This document shows positions 1 through 5,649 of a DNA stretch of 6,197 nucleotides, piece after piece (the stretch's first letter is position 1; each line of letters begins with the position of its first letter). The DNA is from Planctomycetota bacterium (GTDB lineage Bacteria > Planctomycetota > Brocadiia > SM23-32). A program made the position numbers and the translations under genes. The notes beneath the pieces were generated by a model. It had not been told where the DNA came from. It saw only the letters and a program-made list of their open reading frames with translations, and searched no databases. The stretch lies in NCBI GenBank assembly GCA_018334735.1, contig JAGXLK010000163.1:1-6197 (forward strand). Direction: 5' to 3'.

Positions 1-5
1 GGGAT

Positions 6-15
6 TTCTCCTTTA
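6..15 (-). promoter_or_regulatory. Shine-Dalgarno-like site of a probable downstream gene off the left edge
   Basis: Read on the minus strand, this stretch is TAAAGGAGAA, a near-ideal ribosome binding site. It lies about 25 nt past the stop codon of the GntR/LacI regulator. A start codon 5-9 nt downstream would fall at or just beyond the first base of the window. This suggests that a further minus-strand gene follows the regulator closely and may be co-transcribed with it. The gene itself cannot be seen. Confidence 0.4.
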
Positions 16-39
16 CTTGTCCTATAGTTTTGTTTTAGT

Positions 40-1173
40 TCACAAAATAACGCCACTCGCAGCCTTATCCGCGGGAGCCGTGCTCTCACGCAACAAAAGA
101 TGGCAACCCAGAACACGTTCTTGTGGACCATCCCTGTCCTCTGAGGCTGACGAGAATAATAATTCCACCGCCGTTTTCCCGAGGAACCGGCGAGGACTGG
201 CTATGGTTGTCAGAGGCGGATCCGACTTTGCTGCTGCCGGCAGGTCGTTAAACCCCACCACGCTTAAATCATCCGGCACGTGGATCCCCACTTCGGGTGC
301 CACTTTCAGAAAAGCAATGGCCAGGGCATCGGTTTTGCAGAACACAGCTGTTGGGAGATTATTTCGGCCCAAAAATTTCCGCACAGGCGAAAGCGCAGCC
401 GAGACTTCGTCAGTAGAAAATTCCATAATATCCCCGCTACGTGGTCCGGTCCCTGCACGCAGCAGGGCAGCACGATACCCGTCGTACAGCCCCGGTAGAT
501 TGTCCGACGCCCGGGAATGTCCCGCGAAACCGATCCGTCGATGACCAATATCCAGTAGATGTTGCGTGGCTTCAAAGCCAGCTTTCATCTTGTTGACGTA
601 AACACGATCATGCGGCGGCAACTCCTCTGTAGGATAATAACAGTAGTATTGGACGACAAAAGGTAGGTCCATTCGATCCAACCATTCCATAAAATCGTGA
701 TCGACAAAATTGACCAGCACGCACCCCTGGTCTTTTGCCGGAAAACGATTCGACATGAGGGCGCCGTAATCATCAAGATCCTTTTGCCAGATCTCGAAAC
801 GCATTTTGATATCCAGGTGCTCCATCGCCTCGCTGTAGCCCGCCATGTATGCCTGCTGGAAGCCGGCGCGAGACAACGGCTGGGGTTTCTCAATCACCGT
901 TACGCAGTTCAAACCGTTTGAATCGCTTGAATTTTCCGTCGAAAGCTCCGCGCGAACATAGGTCCCGCTCCGTTCTTTTCGGTACAACAAGCCTTTCCCA
1001 ACCAGAATATCTATGGCGCGTCTTACCGTATTGATACTTACATCGTACAGATCGCTGAGCGACCGATACGAAGGGATCGGCGTTCCCGGTGCAAACGTGC
1101 CCTCGCGAATACCCAGCTCAACCCCGTCCACCACACGCTCGGTTTGCCGGCCGTTTTTTTTGTTCCCGGCCAT
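40..1173 (-). CDS. GntR-type winged-helix / LacI-type sensor domain transcriptional regulator (AraR-like architecture)
   Basis: This is a 377-residue cytoplasmic DNA-binding regulator that probably responds to a sugar ligand. Residues about 10-73 form a GntR-type winged helix (IPSYRSLSDLYDVS, then INTVRRAIDILVGKGLL and a wing ending SGTYV). After a Ser/Asn-rich linker (77-88) comes a periplasmic-binding-protein-like LacI sensor domain. Its signatures are GHRRIGFAG (210-218), DGYRAAL (231-237), TDALAIAFL followed by VPDDLSVVGFND (281-310), PPLTTI (319-324) and LLLREST (359-365). The same domain order is known from Bacillus AraR. The frame stays open to a TTG at 1215, but the ATG at 1173 is preferred: it has GGGGAG 4 nt upstream, starts just before the helix-turn-helix, and a good promoter -10 box (1207-1212) would overlap the longer start. 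It is divergent from the NagA-like gene, so control of that gene and of itself is likely. The ligand is unknown. Confidence 0.9.
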   Translation of the reverse strand: MAGNKKNGRQTERVVDGVELGIREGTFAPGTPIPSYRSLSDLYDVSINTVRRAIDILVGKGLLYRKERSGTYVRAELSTENSSDSNGLNCVTVIEKPQPLSRAGFQQAYMAGYSEAMEHLDIKMRFEIWQKDLDDYGALMSNRFPAKDQGCVLVNFVDHDFMEWLDRMDLPFVVQYYCYYPTEELPPHDRVYVNKMKAGFEATQHLLDIGHRRIGFAGHSRASDNLPGLYDGYRAALLRAGTGPRSGDIMEFSTDEVSAALSPVRKFLGRNNLPTAVFCKTDALAIAFLKVAPEVGIHVPDDLSVVGFNDLPAAAKSDPPLTTIASPRRFLGKTAVELLFSSASEDRDGPQERVLGCHLLLRESTAPADKAASGVIL

Positions 1174-1206
1174 CTCACTCCCCGTTTTTGGCATTACATG
1201 GGTACA

Positions 1207-1235
1207 GTTATACAACCCTTAAAGCCCGCGGACAA
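1207..1235 (-). promoter_or_regulatory. Sigma70-type promoter of the GntR/LacI regulator
   Basis: On the minus strand, TTGTCC (1235-1230) and TATAAC (1212-1207) are separated by exactly 17 nt. They match the -35 and -10 consensus at 4/6 and 5/6 positions. Transcription would start near 1200, giving a leader of about 27 nt that carries the GGGGAG ribosome binding site before the ATG at 1173. The operator-like palindromes at 1245-1271 lie immediately upstream of the -35 box. Promoter consensus in this phylum is assumed to be E. coli-like. Confidence 0.5.
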
Positions 1236-1244
1236 ACATATAAC

Positions 1245-1256
1245 AAGCGCTCGCTT
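1245..1256. repeat. Short palindrome AAGCG-CT-CGCTT, possible operator
   Basis: A perfect inverted repeat with 5-bp arms and a 2-bp centre lies about 10 bp upstream of the regulator's -35 box. It partly overlaps the imperfect palindrome at 1252-1271. Its size and position suit a GntR or LacI family binding site, but no second identical copy is visible in the window. Confidence 0.35.
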
Positions 1257-1271
1257 ATGCATGAATAAACG
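1252..1271. repeat. 20-bp imperfect palindrome, candidate operator
   Basis: The arms CGCTTATGCA and TGAATAAACG are complementary at 8 of 10 positions, mismatched only at 1254/1269 and 1259/1264, and the centre falls between 1261 and 1262. The site lies in the divergent intergenic region between the regulator and the NagA-like gene. Even length, central dyad and about 20 bp are usual for LacI/GntR-type operators. Regulator binding is inferred. Confidence 0.4.
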
Positions 1272-1302
1272 GCTTAAGGTTCGATTAACAGCCCAAATAG
1301 TG

Positions 1303-1331
1303 CATTCAAGCTCTCTTTTAATACTTGAATG
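1303..1331. repeat. 8-bp perfect inverted repeat CATTCAAG...CTTGAATG
   Basis: CATTCAAG (1303-1310) and CTTGAATG (1324-1331) are exact reverse complements with a 13-nt spacer. The repeat overlaps the proposed -35 element of the NagA-like gene. ATACTT or TACTTGA also recurs nearby (1322-1328, 1353-1359 and 1362-1367). It could be an operator half-site pair controlling the amidohydrolase gene, or a leader hairpin. Confidence 0.4.
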
Positions 1332-1353
1332 TCTGTATCACTATGGCTACAGT
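1325..1353 (+). promoter_or_regulatory. Possible promoter of the NagA-like gene
   Basis: TTGAAT (1325-1330) and TACAGT (1348-1353) are separated by 17 nt, and each matches the sigma70 consensus at 4/6 positions. Transcription would start near 1360, about 55 nt ahead of the ATG at 1415. The -35 lies inside the right arm of the CATTCAAG/CTTGAATG repeat, so a bound regulator could block it. The match is only moderate. Confidence 0.25.
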
Positions 1354-1414
1354 ACTTGAGAATACTTTGCTTCTTTGCTCCTGTCAAATCGTTTCTTCTC
1401 GAAAGGAACAACTG

Positions 1415-2575
1415 ATGTCAAAATATCGAGGTCGACGGGCGGACAAGACAGCCGTCGAGGTCGCCGTGGACGGTTGCACCATTGAACACATACGTGAAGT
1501 TGAACCCGATGACGGTCTTCCCTGGCTTTTGCCGGTGCTCGTCGATCTGCAGCAAAACGGTGCCCTGGGACGTTATTACAACGAACTCCATGACGTTTCC
1601 GTGGAGCACCTCGAAAACGTCGCCGGTCTCCTTCGGCGGCATGGCGTCGGCCGCTGTTTGATAACGCTGACGACCTATCCTGAAGCGCCCCTCTTACAAA
1701 GTGCAGCCCAACTGGGCGAGTGGCTTGACGAACGACCTGATCTGGCCTCATTATTCACCGGCGTATTCCACGAAGGCATCTTCGTTTCGCCCGAAGATGG
1801 ATGGCGCGGAGCCCATAACCGTGATTGGATACGCACTCCCGACTACGATTACGTCCGTCAAATCGATGAGGCAATCGGTCGGCGAGTCCGGATGGTGAAC
1901 GTGGCGCCTGAAGAACCCGGCGGCCTGGAATTCGTGGCAGCTGCCGTTGGAGATGGCAAAATCGCAGCTATTGGTCATGCCTCTCCCGACGCAAAGACGA
2001 TCCGTGCCGCCATAGAACGCGGAGCCAGCGTCGTTACGCACTTCGGCAACGGCGCCCCATCGTACATACATCGTCACCGCAACCCTTTCTGGACTTTCCT
2101 TGCCGAGAAAGAGTTGCGTTTGGGTCTGATTGGGGACGGATTTCATCTGCCGCCCGATCTCGTTCAGGCCGCCTTACAAGCTAAAGGAAAACAGGGCTGT
2201 TTCATGGTAAGCGACGCCAGCGGGTTTTCTGGCTGCGAGCCGGGCGACTATAGTTGCATGGGCGGTCGAGAATTTGTTATTGAACCCAGCGGGCGCATGC
2301 ATCTGGCCGATAGTGAATTGTTATCTGGCGCCTGGTTCCAGCTTGATCGCAGCGTCGAATTCCTCATCTCCCGGGTCGGCCTTTCATTCCATGCTGCCTG
2401 GGATCTGTGCAGCCGTTACCCAGCAGCGCTGGCCGGCATTGAATTGCCCGAGCTACAGCCCGGGGCCGAAGCGAGTTTCATACTCGCACATTGGGACGAC
2501 GGTCTGGTGCTGGACCAGTCAGTACACCAGGGCCAACCATATCTGTCAGAACCCTGGCATCCAACGGACCTTTAA
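1415..2575 (+). CDS. NagA-like amidohydrolase (N-acetylglucosamine-6-phosphate deacetylase family)
   Basis: This 386-residue cytoplasmic metal-dependent hydrolase is close to the usual NagA length. The family removes acetate from GlcNAc-6-phosphate. Expected family positions are present: VDLQQNG (43-49), the metal-ligand Glu in HEG (E120) followed by RGAH (131-134), VAPE (163-166), GH (H188), THFGNG (H209), GDGFH (H244), the catalytic Asp in VSDAS (D267) and SGAWFQLDRSVEFLI (304-318). The amidohydrolase HxH is replaced by DLQQNG, as in E. coli NagA (VQLNG), which suggests a single metal site. The ATG at 1415 is chosen because AAAGGA lies 7 nt upstream; the frame remains open further upstream without a ribosome binding site. 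The beta-sandwich portion is short, with only about 40 residues ahead of the barrel. It is divergent from the sugar-type regulator. No nagB or nagE is in view, so a related N-acyl amino sugar or another substrate is possible. Confidence 0.83.
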   Translation: MSKYRGRRADKTAVEVAVDGCTIEHIREVEPDDGLPWLLPVLVDLQQNGALGRYYNELHDVSVEHLENVAGLLRRHGVGRCLITLTTYPEAPLLQSAAQLGEWLDERPDLASLFTGVFHEGIFVSPEDGWRGAHNRDWIRTPDYDYVRQIDEAIGRRVRMVNVAPEEPGGLEFVAAAVGDGKIAAIGHASPDAKTIRAAIERGASVVTHFGNGAPSYIHRHRNPFWTFLAEKELRLGLIGDGFHLPPDLVQAALQAKGKQGCFMVSDASGFSGCEPGDYSCMGGREFVIEPSGRMHLADSELLSGAWFQLDRSVEFLISRVGLSFHAAWDLCSRYPAALAGIELPELQPGAEASFILAHWDDGLVLDQSVHQGQPYLSEPWHPTDL

Positions 2576-2650
2576 CAACCAGAAAAATTTAATACACGGT
2601 AGAATTCACACCCATCTGTCGTAGGGCTATATCCCTGATTAAAATCACAT

Positions 2651-2666
2651 ATCGCCGCAAAGCGAT
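2651..2666. repeat. Small hairpin ATCGC-CGCAAA-GCGAT
   Basis: A perfect 5-bp stem with a 6-nt loop lies in the 227-bp gap between the NagA-like gene and the prepilin gene. No T-run follows, so it is not a canonical terminator. It may be an RNA hairpin in the tail of the upstream transcript. Nothing else recognisable lies at 2576-2700. Confidence 0.25.
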
Positions 2667-2708
2667 CCGGGCAAAAGGTGGTGCAGCGGGTGACAAAGTT
2701 GCGCAAAT

Positions 2709-2729
2709 GCAAAGCTATATTTGCTTTTT
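2709..2729 (+). terminator. Weak Rho-independent terminator candidate after the NagA-like gene
   Basis: GCAAA and TTTGC form a 5-bp stem around the loop GCTATA and are followed directly by five T residues (2725-2729). The stem is A/T-rich and lies about 134 nt beyond the amidohydrolase stop, so efficiency would be low. The T-run also overlaps the proposed prepilin promoter. Confidence 0.27.
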
Positions 2730-2749
2730 CATTTCCCCAGGGTTAGGAT
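2721..2749 (+). promoter_or_regulatory. Possible promoter of the prepilin-like gene
   Basis: TTGCTT (2721-2726) and TAGGAT (2744-2749) have a 17-nt spacer and match the sigma70 consensus at 3/6 and 4/6 positions. Transcription would start near 2756, leaving a leader of about 47 nt before the ATG at 2803. This is a weak consensus match. Confidence 0.2.
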
Positions 2750-2802
2750 CGAACATGGATATTATTCTATTCGACAAACAGTTCAAGTTCTATGGAGGCC
2801 GA

Positions 2803-3612
2803 ATGCAAACGCGTTCAGCAGGTTTCACACTTATCGAGCTTCTGGTCGTTATTGCGATTATTGCAATTCTCGCTGCGATGCTTATGCCGGCGTTGGAAAA
2901 GGCCCGCACGGCAGCTGTAGCTACGGCGTGCCTCGGTAACCACCACCAGATTTTCCTCGCCTACAACAGTTACGTCCAGGACTGGAATGAACACAGCGTC
3001 GCACCGGCTTCGATGAATTACACAAACAGCATCGTTGCCAACAATTGGAGTAACTGGGCAGGGTTTACGTTCACGCACGATGATAAAATGAATCTCGGGA
3101 ATCTGGTGCCCCAGTATACGGCGTTGGACGTACTCTACGATCCCGGCTGCCCCTGGAACGATGGCTGGCTTCCGACGGCCAGAGAACAGTTCAAACGGAT
3201 GCAACAGGGGCTCGATCCTGACGCATGGGCACGTGCAAGCTACGTCCCACGCTCACCAACATGGGCAAATTGTCCGCCAATATATGATTGGAGCGAACGA
3301 GTTAGTTATTATCATCGGCAACTCGGCGCCAGGTTCCCAAACAACATAGCAGGTGCGCCGCTAATCCACCCGGGCACCGGAAACGTTATCACGAAACTTA
3401 AGACCCCCCAGGCAATTGTTATCTGTCTTTTGCCCATGACATACTGGGGCTGGGGAAATACCTTGCATGTTCACAGTGATGACGGATTCAATGCGACGTA
3501 TGCAAATGGTATGTCCAAGTGGATTTCCATAACCCCTGAGCAGGACGCGACCATGCGCACCAAAGGCTGGTGGAGCTACCACTTCAAGACCCTGGCAGAC
3601 AAATCTTATTGA
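2803..3612 (+). CDS. Type IV pilin-like protein with prepilin N-terminal methylation domain (H-X9-DG type)
   Basis: This 269-residue secreted or membrane-anchored pseudopilin-like protein starts with a short leader MQTRSAG. Prepilin peptidase should cut after G7, leaving the mature N-terminus FTLIE with the conserved Glu at mature position 5. Residues 8-30 form the hydrophobic N-terminal helix, followed by LEKAR and a CLGNHHQ motif (43-49) matching the CLxNL+Q motif common in PVC proteins of this class. The C-terminal segment [17 protein letters not shown] (224-240) looks like a degenerate H-X9-DG motif, with Asn for Asp and one extra residue. The middle is rich in Trp, Tyr and Asn, as expected for an exported fold. 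The ATG at 2803 is chosen for TGGAGG 4 nt upstream and a leader of normal length; longer in-frame starts would place residues before the leader. No pilus assembly genes are nearby, as is usual for this expanded family, whose function is largely unknown. Confidence 0.88.
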   Translation: MQTRSAGFTLIELLVVIAIIAILAAMLMPALEKARTAAVATACLGNHHQIFLAYNSYVQDWNEHSVAPASMNYTNSIVANNWSNWAGFTFTHDDKMNLGNLVPQYTALDVLYDPGCPWNDGWLPTAREQFKRMQQGLDPDAWARASYVPRSPTWANCPPIYDWSERVSYYHRQLGARFPNNIAGAPLIHPGTGNVITKLKTPQAIVICLLPMTYWGWGNTLHVHSDDGFNATYANGMSKWISITPEQDATMRTKGWWSYHFKTLADKSY

Positions 3613-3614
3613 CT

Positions 3615-3634
3615 CTCGTGCAGAAACGAGTTTT
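3615..3634 (+). terminator. Short terminator-like hairpin after the prepilin-like gene
   Basis: CTCGT (3615-3619) pairs with ACGAG (3626-3630) around the loop GCAGAA, and TTTT (3631-3634) follows immediately. It starts 3 nt after the TGA stop of the prepilin gene. The position is ideal, but the stem is only 5 bp and the T-run only four. The rest of the gap up to 3823 holds no recognisable gene on either strand. Confidence 0.4.
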
Positions 3635-3823
3635 CCCAGGGCGCCAACCGCTAAGGTGCGCAAAAATTTCGTGGTTTGCAGAACGCACCGTTATCCTCCC
3701 ATTTATAGAGCGCCGAATCGGTCAGCCAGTAAGTCGAAGAGTAATGGGACTTAACCCCTTCTTTGCGTTCGTTGGCACCCATAAAAAATCACAGAGCAGA
3801 CTGATGCAGATTTGCCGTGCACT

Positions 3824-4589
3824 TCAACCTTTCTTCTTCTCGGCCGCGTCCGGATGTTCACGATCCCATATCCGTAAGGAGCCGTAAGGCGCGCTCTCGT
3901 ATGTCCTGGCATAGTTGTTCCAGTAAAGAATCAATTGATTCTCACCATCCACCTGAGCAATATGATCCGCCTCGCCCTTGTTGACCTGCAGGGGGATTTC
4001 GAAGATTCTTTCGCCGCTTATCACTCTGACGGCGCGCACACCACAGACGGTATCCTTTAGACTGTTTACGCCCTCTATGCGCGCAACGCAACAATCATCA
4101 CCGCGGCGCAGAGCATCGGCCATTTTCAGGTAACCCTCGAAGATACAAAACTGGCGCTCAGTAAATTCATTCGTCGGTCCTTCATGATACCCTCCTTGAG
4201 CCGTCCCGATATCGTTTCCGGTCCCTCCCTTCCAATCAAAGTATGCCGCGAGAGCCAAACGCCCATTTCGGGCAAAATCGGCTGCCGCAATCCTGCCGCC
4301 GCCCAGACGCATTTGCTTTTGGTCAGCCAACACAACTCTTTCGAAGGTTGCTCCCAACTTCCAGGCCCCCACCAGCCCTCTCTCCGCTGCCGCCAGAACA
4401 GTGGTCACTTCCGGGTTGAAAATGAGATTGAGAACCGGCGAAGTGTCGGCCACCCACTCAAGCAGCCGGTCCCCGGATCGAAATGTTTAGAATCCAAAAA
4501 AGTTCCTGGATTGCATAAATCATAGACGCGTCCTTGGCTGCCAGGAAATATTTTCAGGCTTCCAGGTTCCGATTCCCCGATTACTTCAT
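3824..4589 (-). pseudogene. Frameshifted gene for an unrecognised, possibly beta-propeller, protein
   Basis: The main open frame (TGA at 3824-3826 up to the TAA at 4487-4489) encodes a convincing globular protein, including RIAAADFARNGRLALAAYFDW and a C-terminal GSLRIWDREHP. Its only upstream start, GTG at 4453, has no ribosome binding site, and coding character continues upstream in another frame: VIGESEPGSLKIFPGSQG, then RVYDLCNPGTFLDSKHFDPGTG (about 4584-4468). That frame has no start of its own, being preceded by TAG at 4593-4591. An ATG at 4589, with GAGAGG 9 nt upstream, reads only ATG AAG TAA. Restoring one base near 4584-4589 and one near 4463-4486 would give a single 255-residue protein. 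Segment ends such as GSLKIF, GRVYDL, GLVGAWKL and GSLRIWD resemble WD-type propeller blades, but no family is recognised. It may be a decaying gene or reflect two single-base sequence errors. It is divergent from the dehydrogenase gene, with about 106 bp between starts. Confidence 0.6.
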
Positions 4590-4632
4590 CCTATGTATCC
4601 TCTCTTCACAACTATGCAATCACGTGGACACT

Positions 4633-4660
4633 TTGCCTTTAGTAGTTAATCTGGTATCTT
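4633..4660 (+). promoter_or_regulatory. Possible promoter of the gluconate 5-dehydrogenase-like gene
   Basis: TTGCCT (4633-4638) and TATCTT (4655-4660) are separated by 16 nt, and each matches the sigma70 consensus at 4/6 positions. Transcription would start near 4667, inside the inverted repeat at 4656-4671, about 30 nt before the ATG. The match is weak. Confidence 0.22.
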
Positions 4661-4671
4661 CCAAAGAAGAT
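4656..4671. repeat. Inverted repeat ATCTTC-CAAA-GAAGAT upstream of the dehydrogenase gene
   Basis: A perfect 6-bp inverted repeat with a 4-nt centre lies 24 nt ahead of the ATG at 4696. With a one-base bulge (T4672) the arms extend by a further GT/AC pair (4654-4655 with 4673-4674). It overlaps the proposed -10 box, so it could be a repressor operator or a leader hairpin. Confidence 0.4.
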
Positions 4672-4695
4672 TACATTGAAAACAGGAAATGACAA

Positions 4696-5463
4696 ATGGT
4701 CGATGAATTGTTTGATCTGAGTGGGAAAGTAGCTTTGCTTACAGGATCAGGAAGCGGGTTGGGATTTGTAATCGCCCGCGGGCTCGGTCGCGTCGGCGCG
4801 ACCGTTGTGCTGAACGGGCGAACGGAGGGAAAACTGAAGAGCGCCGTCGCCGCTCTGGAAAAGGATGGGGTGGGAGCCACCTATTGCGTAGCAGATATTA
4901 CACGAGGAGACCAGATCGACCAAATGGTAGGCACGATCGAGGATGATATCAGCGCCGTCGATATCCTGGTCAACAACGCCGGCCTCCAGCGCCGCGCTCC
5001 CCTTGAGGAAATGAGCACCGAAAAATGGCAGGAGGTCATCGAAACGAACCTGACGGGCGCATTTCTGGTGGCACGGCGGGTAGTTCCCCGAATGATCGAA
5101 CGCGAAAGCGGCAAAATCATCAATATGTGTTCCCTCATGAGCGAAGTCGGCCGTCCCACCGTGGGAAATTACAGCGCGGCTAAAGGCGGTCTAAAAATGC
5201 TCACCCGCCAGATGGCCCTTGAGTGGGGTCCCCACAACATTCAGGCCAATGGCATCGGGCCCGGCTACTTTCTGACCGACATGACCCGCGAACTCCACGA
5301 TGACCCTGAGTTCAACAGCTGGATCGTCGACCGCACCCCCGCAGGACGCTGGGGTAAACCGGAGGAACTTGTAGGCACCGCCGTATTCCTCGCCAGCCCC
5401 GCCTCCAGTTTCGTCAATGGCCAGATCGTCTACGTCGACGGCGGGATATTATCGACACTTTGA
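4696..5463 (+). CDS. idnO: Gluconate 5-dehydrogenase-like short-chain dehydrogenase (SDR family)
   Basis: This complete 255-residue cytoplasmic oxidoreductase is expected to interconvert gluconate and 5-keto-gluconate with NAD(P)H. It has the classical SDR features: the cofactor-binding glycine motif TGSGSGLG (16-23), the adenine-contacting Asp (D67), NNAG (93-96) and the catalytic tetrad N118, S146, Y159 and K163 (YSAAK). R42 in NGRTEGK after the second strand suggests a preference for NADP(H). Specific similarity to IdnO/Ga5DH, recalled from the family, lies in NNAGLQRR, the CSLMSEVGR stretch, KMLTRQMALEW, NIQANGIGPGYF, RTPAGRWGKPEELVG and the end VDGG. Length equals the family norm (about 254). 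The ATG at 4696 has AGGA 8 nt upstream. No kinase, transporter or idonate dehydrogenase is adjacent, so the exact sugar acid is not fixed by context; KduD-like activity is the main alternative. Confidence 0.85.
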   Translation: MVDELFDLSGKVALLTGSGSGLGFVIARGLGRVGATVVLNGRTEGKLKSAVAALEKDGVGATYCVADITRGDQIDQMVGTIEDDISAVDILVNNAGLQRRAPLEEMSTEKWQEVIETNLTGAFLVARRVVPRMIERESGKIINMCSLMSEVGRPTVGNYSAAKGGLKMLTRQMALEWGPHNIQANGIGPGYFLTDMTRELHDDPEFNSWIVDRTPAGRWGKPEELVGTAVFLASPASSFVNGQIVYVDGGILSTL

Positions 5464-5541
5464 TTTGGCTGATTGTACTTAGTCGACCAAATATAGCCCG
5501 GATCTTTGGCTGAGAAGGGGTATGAACGGTGTTCAATAAAG

Positions 5542-5565
5542 ATTCTACCCTGCTTGGGCAAGAAT
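5542..5565. repeat. Hairpin in the convergent gap between dehydrogenase and URO-D genes
   Basis: ATTCT (5542-5546) pairs with AGAAT (5561-5565), and inside this CCC (5548-5550) pairs with GGG (5556-5558), leaving a TGCTT loop. It lies 78 nt after the dehydrogenase stop, in a gap between converging genes where a bidirectional terminator would be expected. No T-run follows on the plus strand, so terminator function is uncertain. Confidence 0.3.
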
Positions 5566-5617
5566 GGCTTCCAATTATCCGTAAAATCCGGTCCAGCGTT
5601 TTAACTTCGCACGTGGA

Positions 5618-5649
5618 AGAAAAATAACTGTATCCCACACCGATCACAG
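5618..5649 (-). terminator. Rho-independent terminator candidate at the end of the URO-D family gene
   Basis: On the minus strand, CTGT-G-ATC pairs with GAT-ACAG (7 bp with one bulged G) around a GGTGTGG loop, and the T-rich tail TTATTTTTC (5627-5619) follows. The left arm overlaps the last sense codon and the TGA stop at 5646-5644, an overlap seen in compact genomes. The T-run is good, while the stem is moderate. Confidence 0.45.

Noticed and set aside
17..544. Plus-strand open frame of 175 codons
   Set aside because: It lies opposite the well-supported GntR/LacI regulator, has Arg/Ser/Pro-rich low-complexity composition and no recognisable domain.
1347..1751. Minus-strand 134-codon open frame over the start of the NagA-like gene
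   Set aside because: It is very Arg-rich and antisense to a gene with clear family motifs. It is a shadow frame.
3743..3887. Possible small plus-strand gene starting MGLNPFFAFVG
   Set aside because: The ribosome binding site is poor (GAAGAG only 2 nt away), it overlaps the antisense 3' end of the frameshifted gene, and it shows no coding signature.
4463..4489. Programmed ribosomal frameshift in the minus-strand gene
   Set aside because: There is no X-XXY-YYZ slippery site or clear stimulatory structure, and a second frame break near 4584-4589 is also needed. A mutation or sequence error explains both better.
4184..4525. Plus-strand 113-codon open frame
   Set aside because: It is antisense to the frameshifted minus-strand gene, is Pro/Ser/Arg-rich, has no start context and no domain.
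5464..5513. 9-bp direct repeat TTTGGCTGA at 5464-5472 and 5505-5513
   Set aside because: It is a short repeat pair in non-coding DNA, with no further copies, no regular array and no associated gene.
277..5617. CACGTGGA occurring at 277-284, 4621-4628 and 5610-5617
   Set aside because: Two copies flank the dehydrogenase gene, which hinted at mobile-element ends, but a third lies inside the regulator gene, no longer identity extends around them and no transposase is present. Chance is sufficient.
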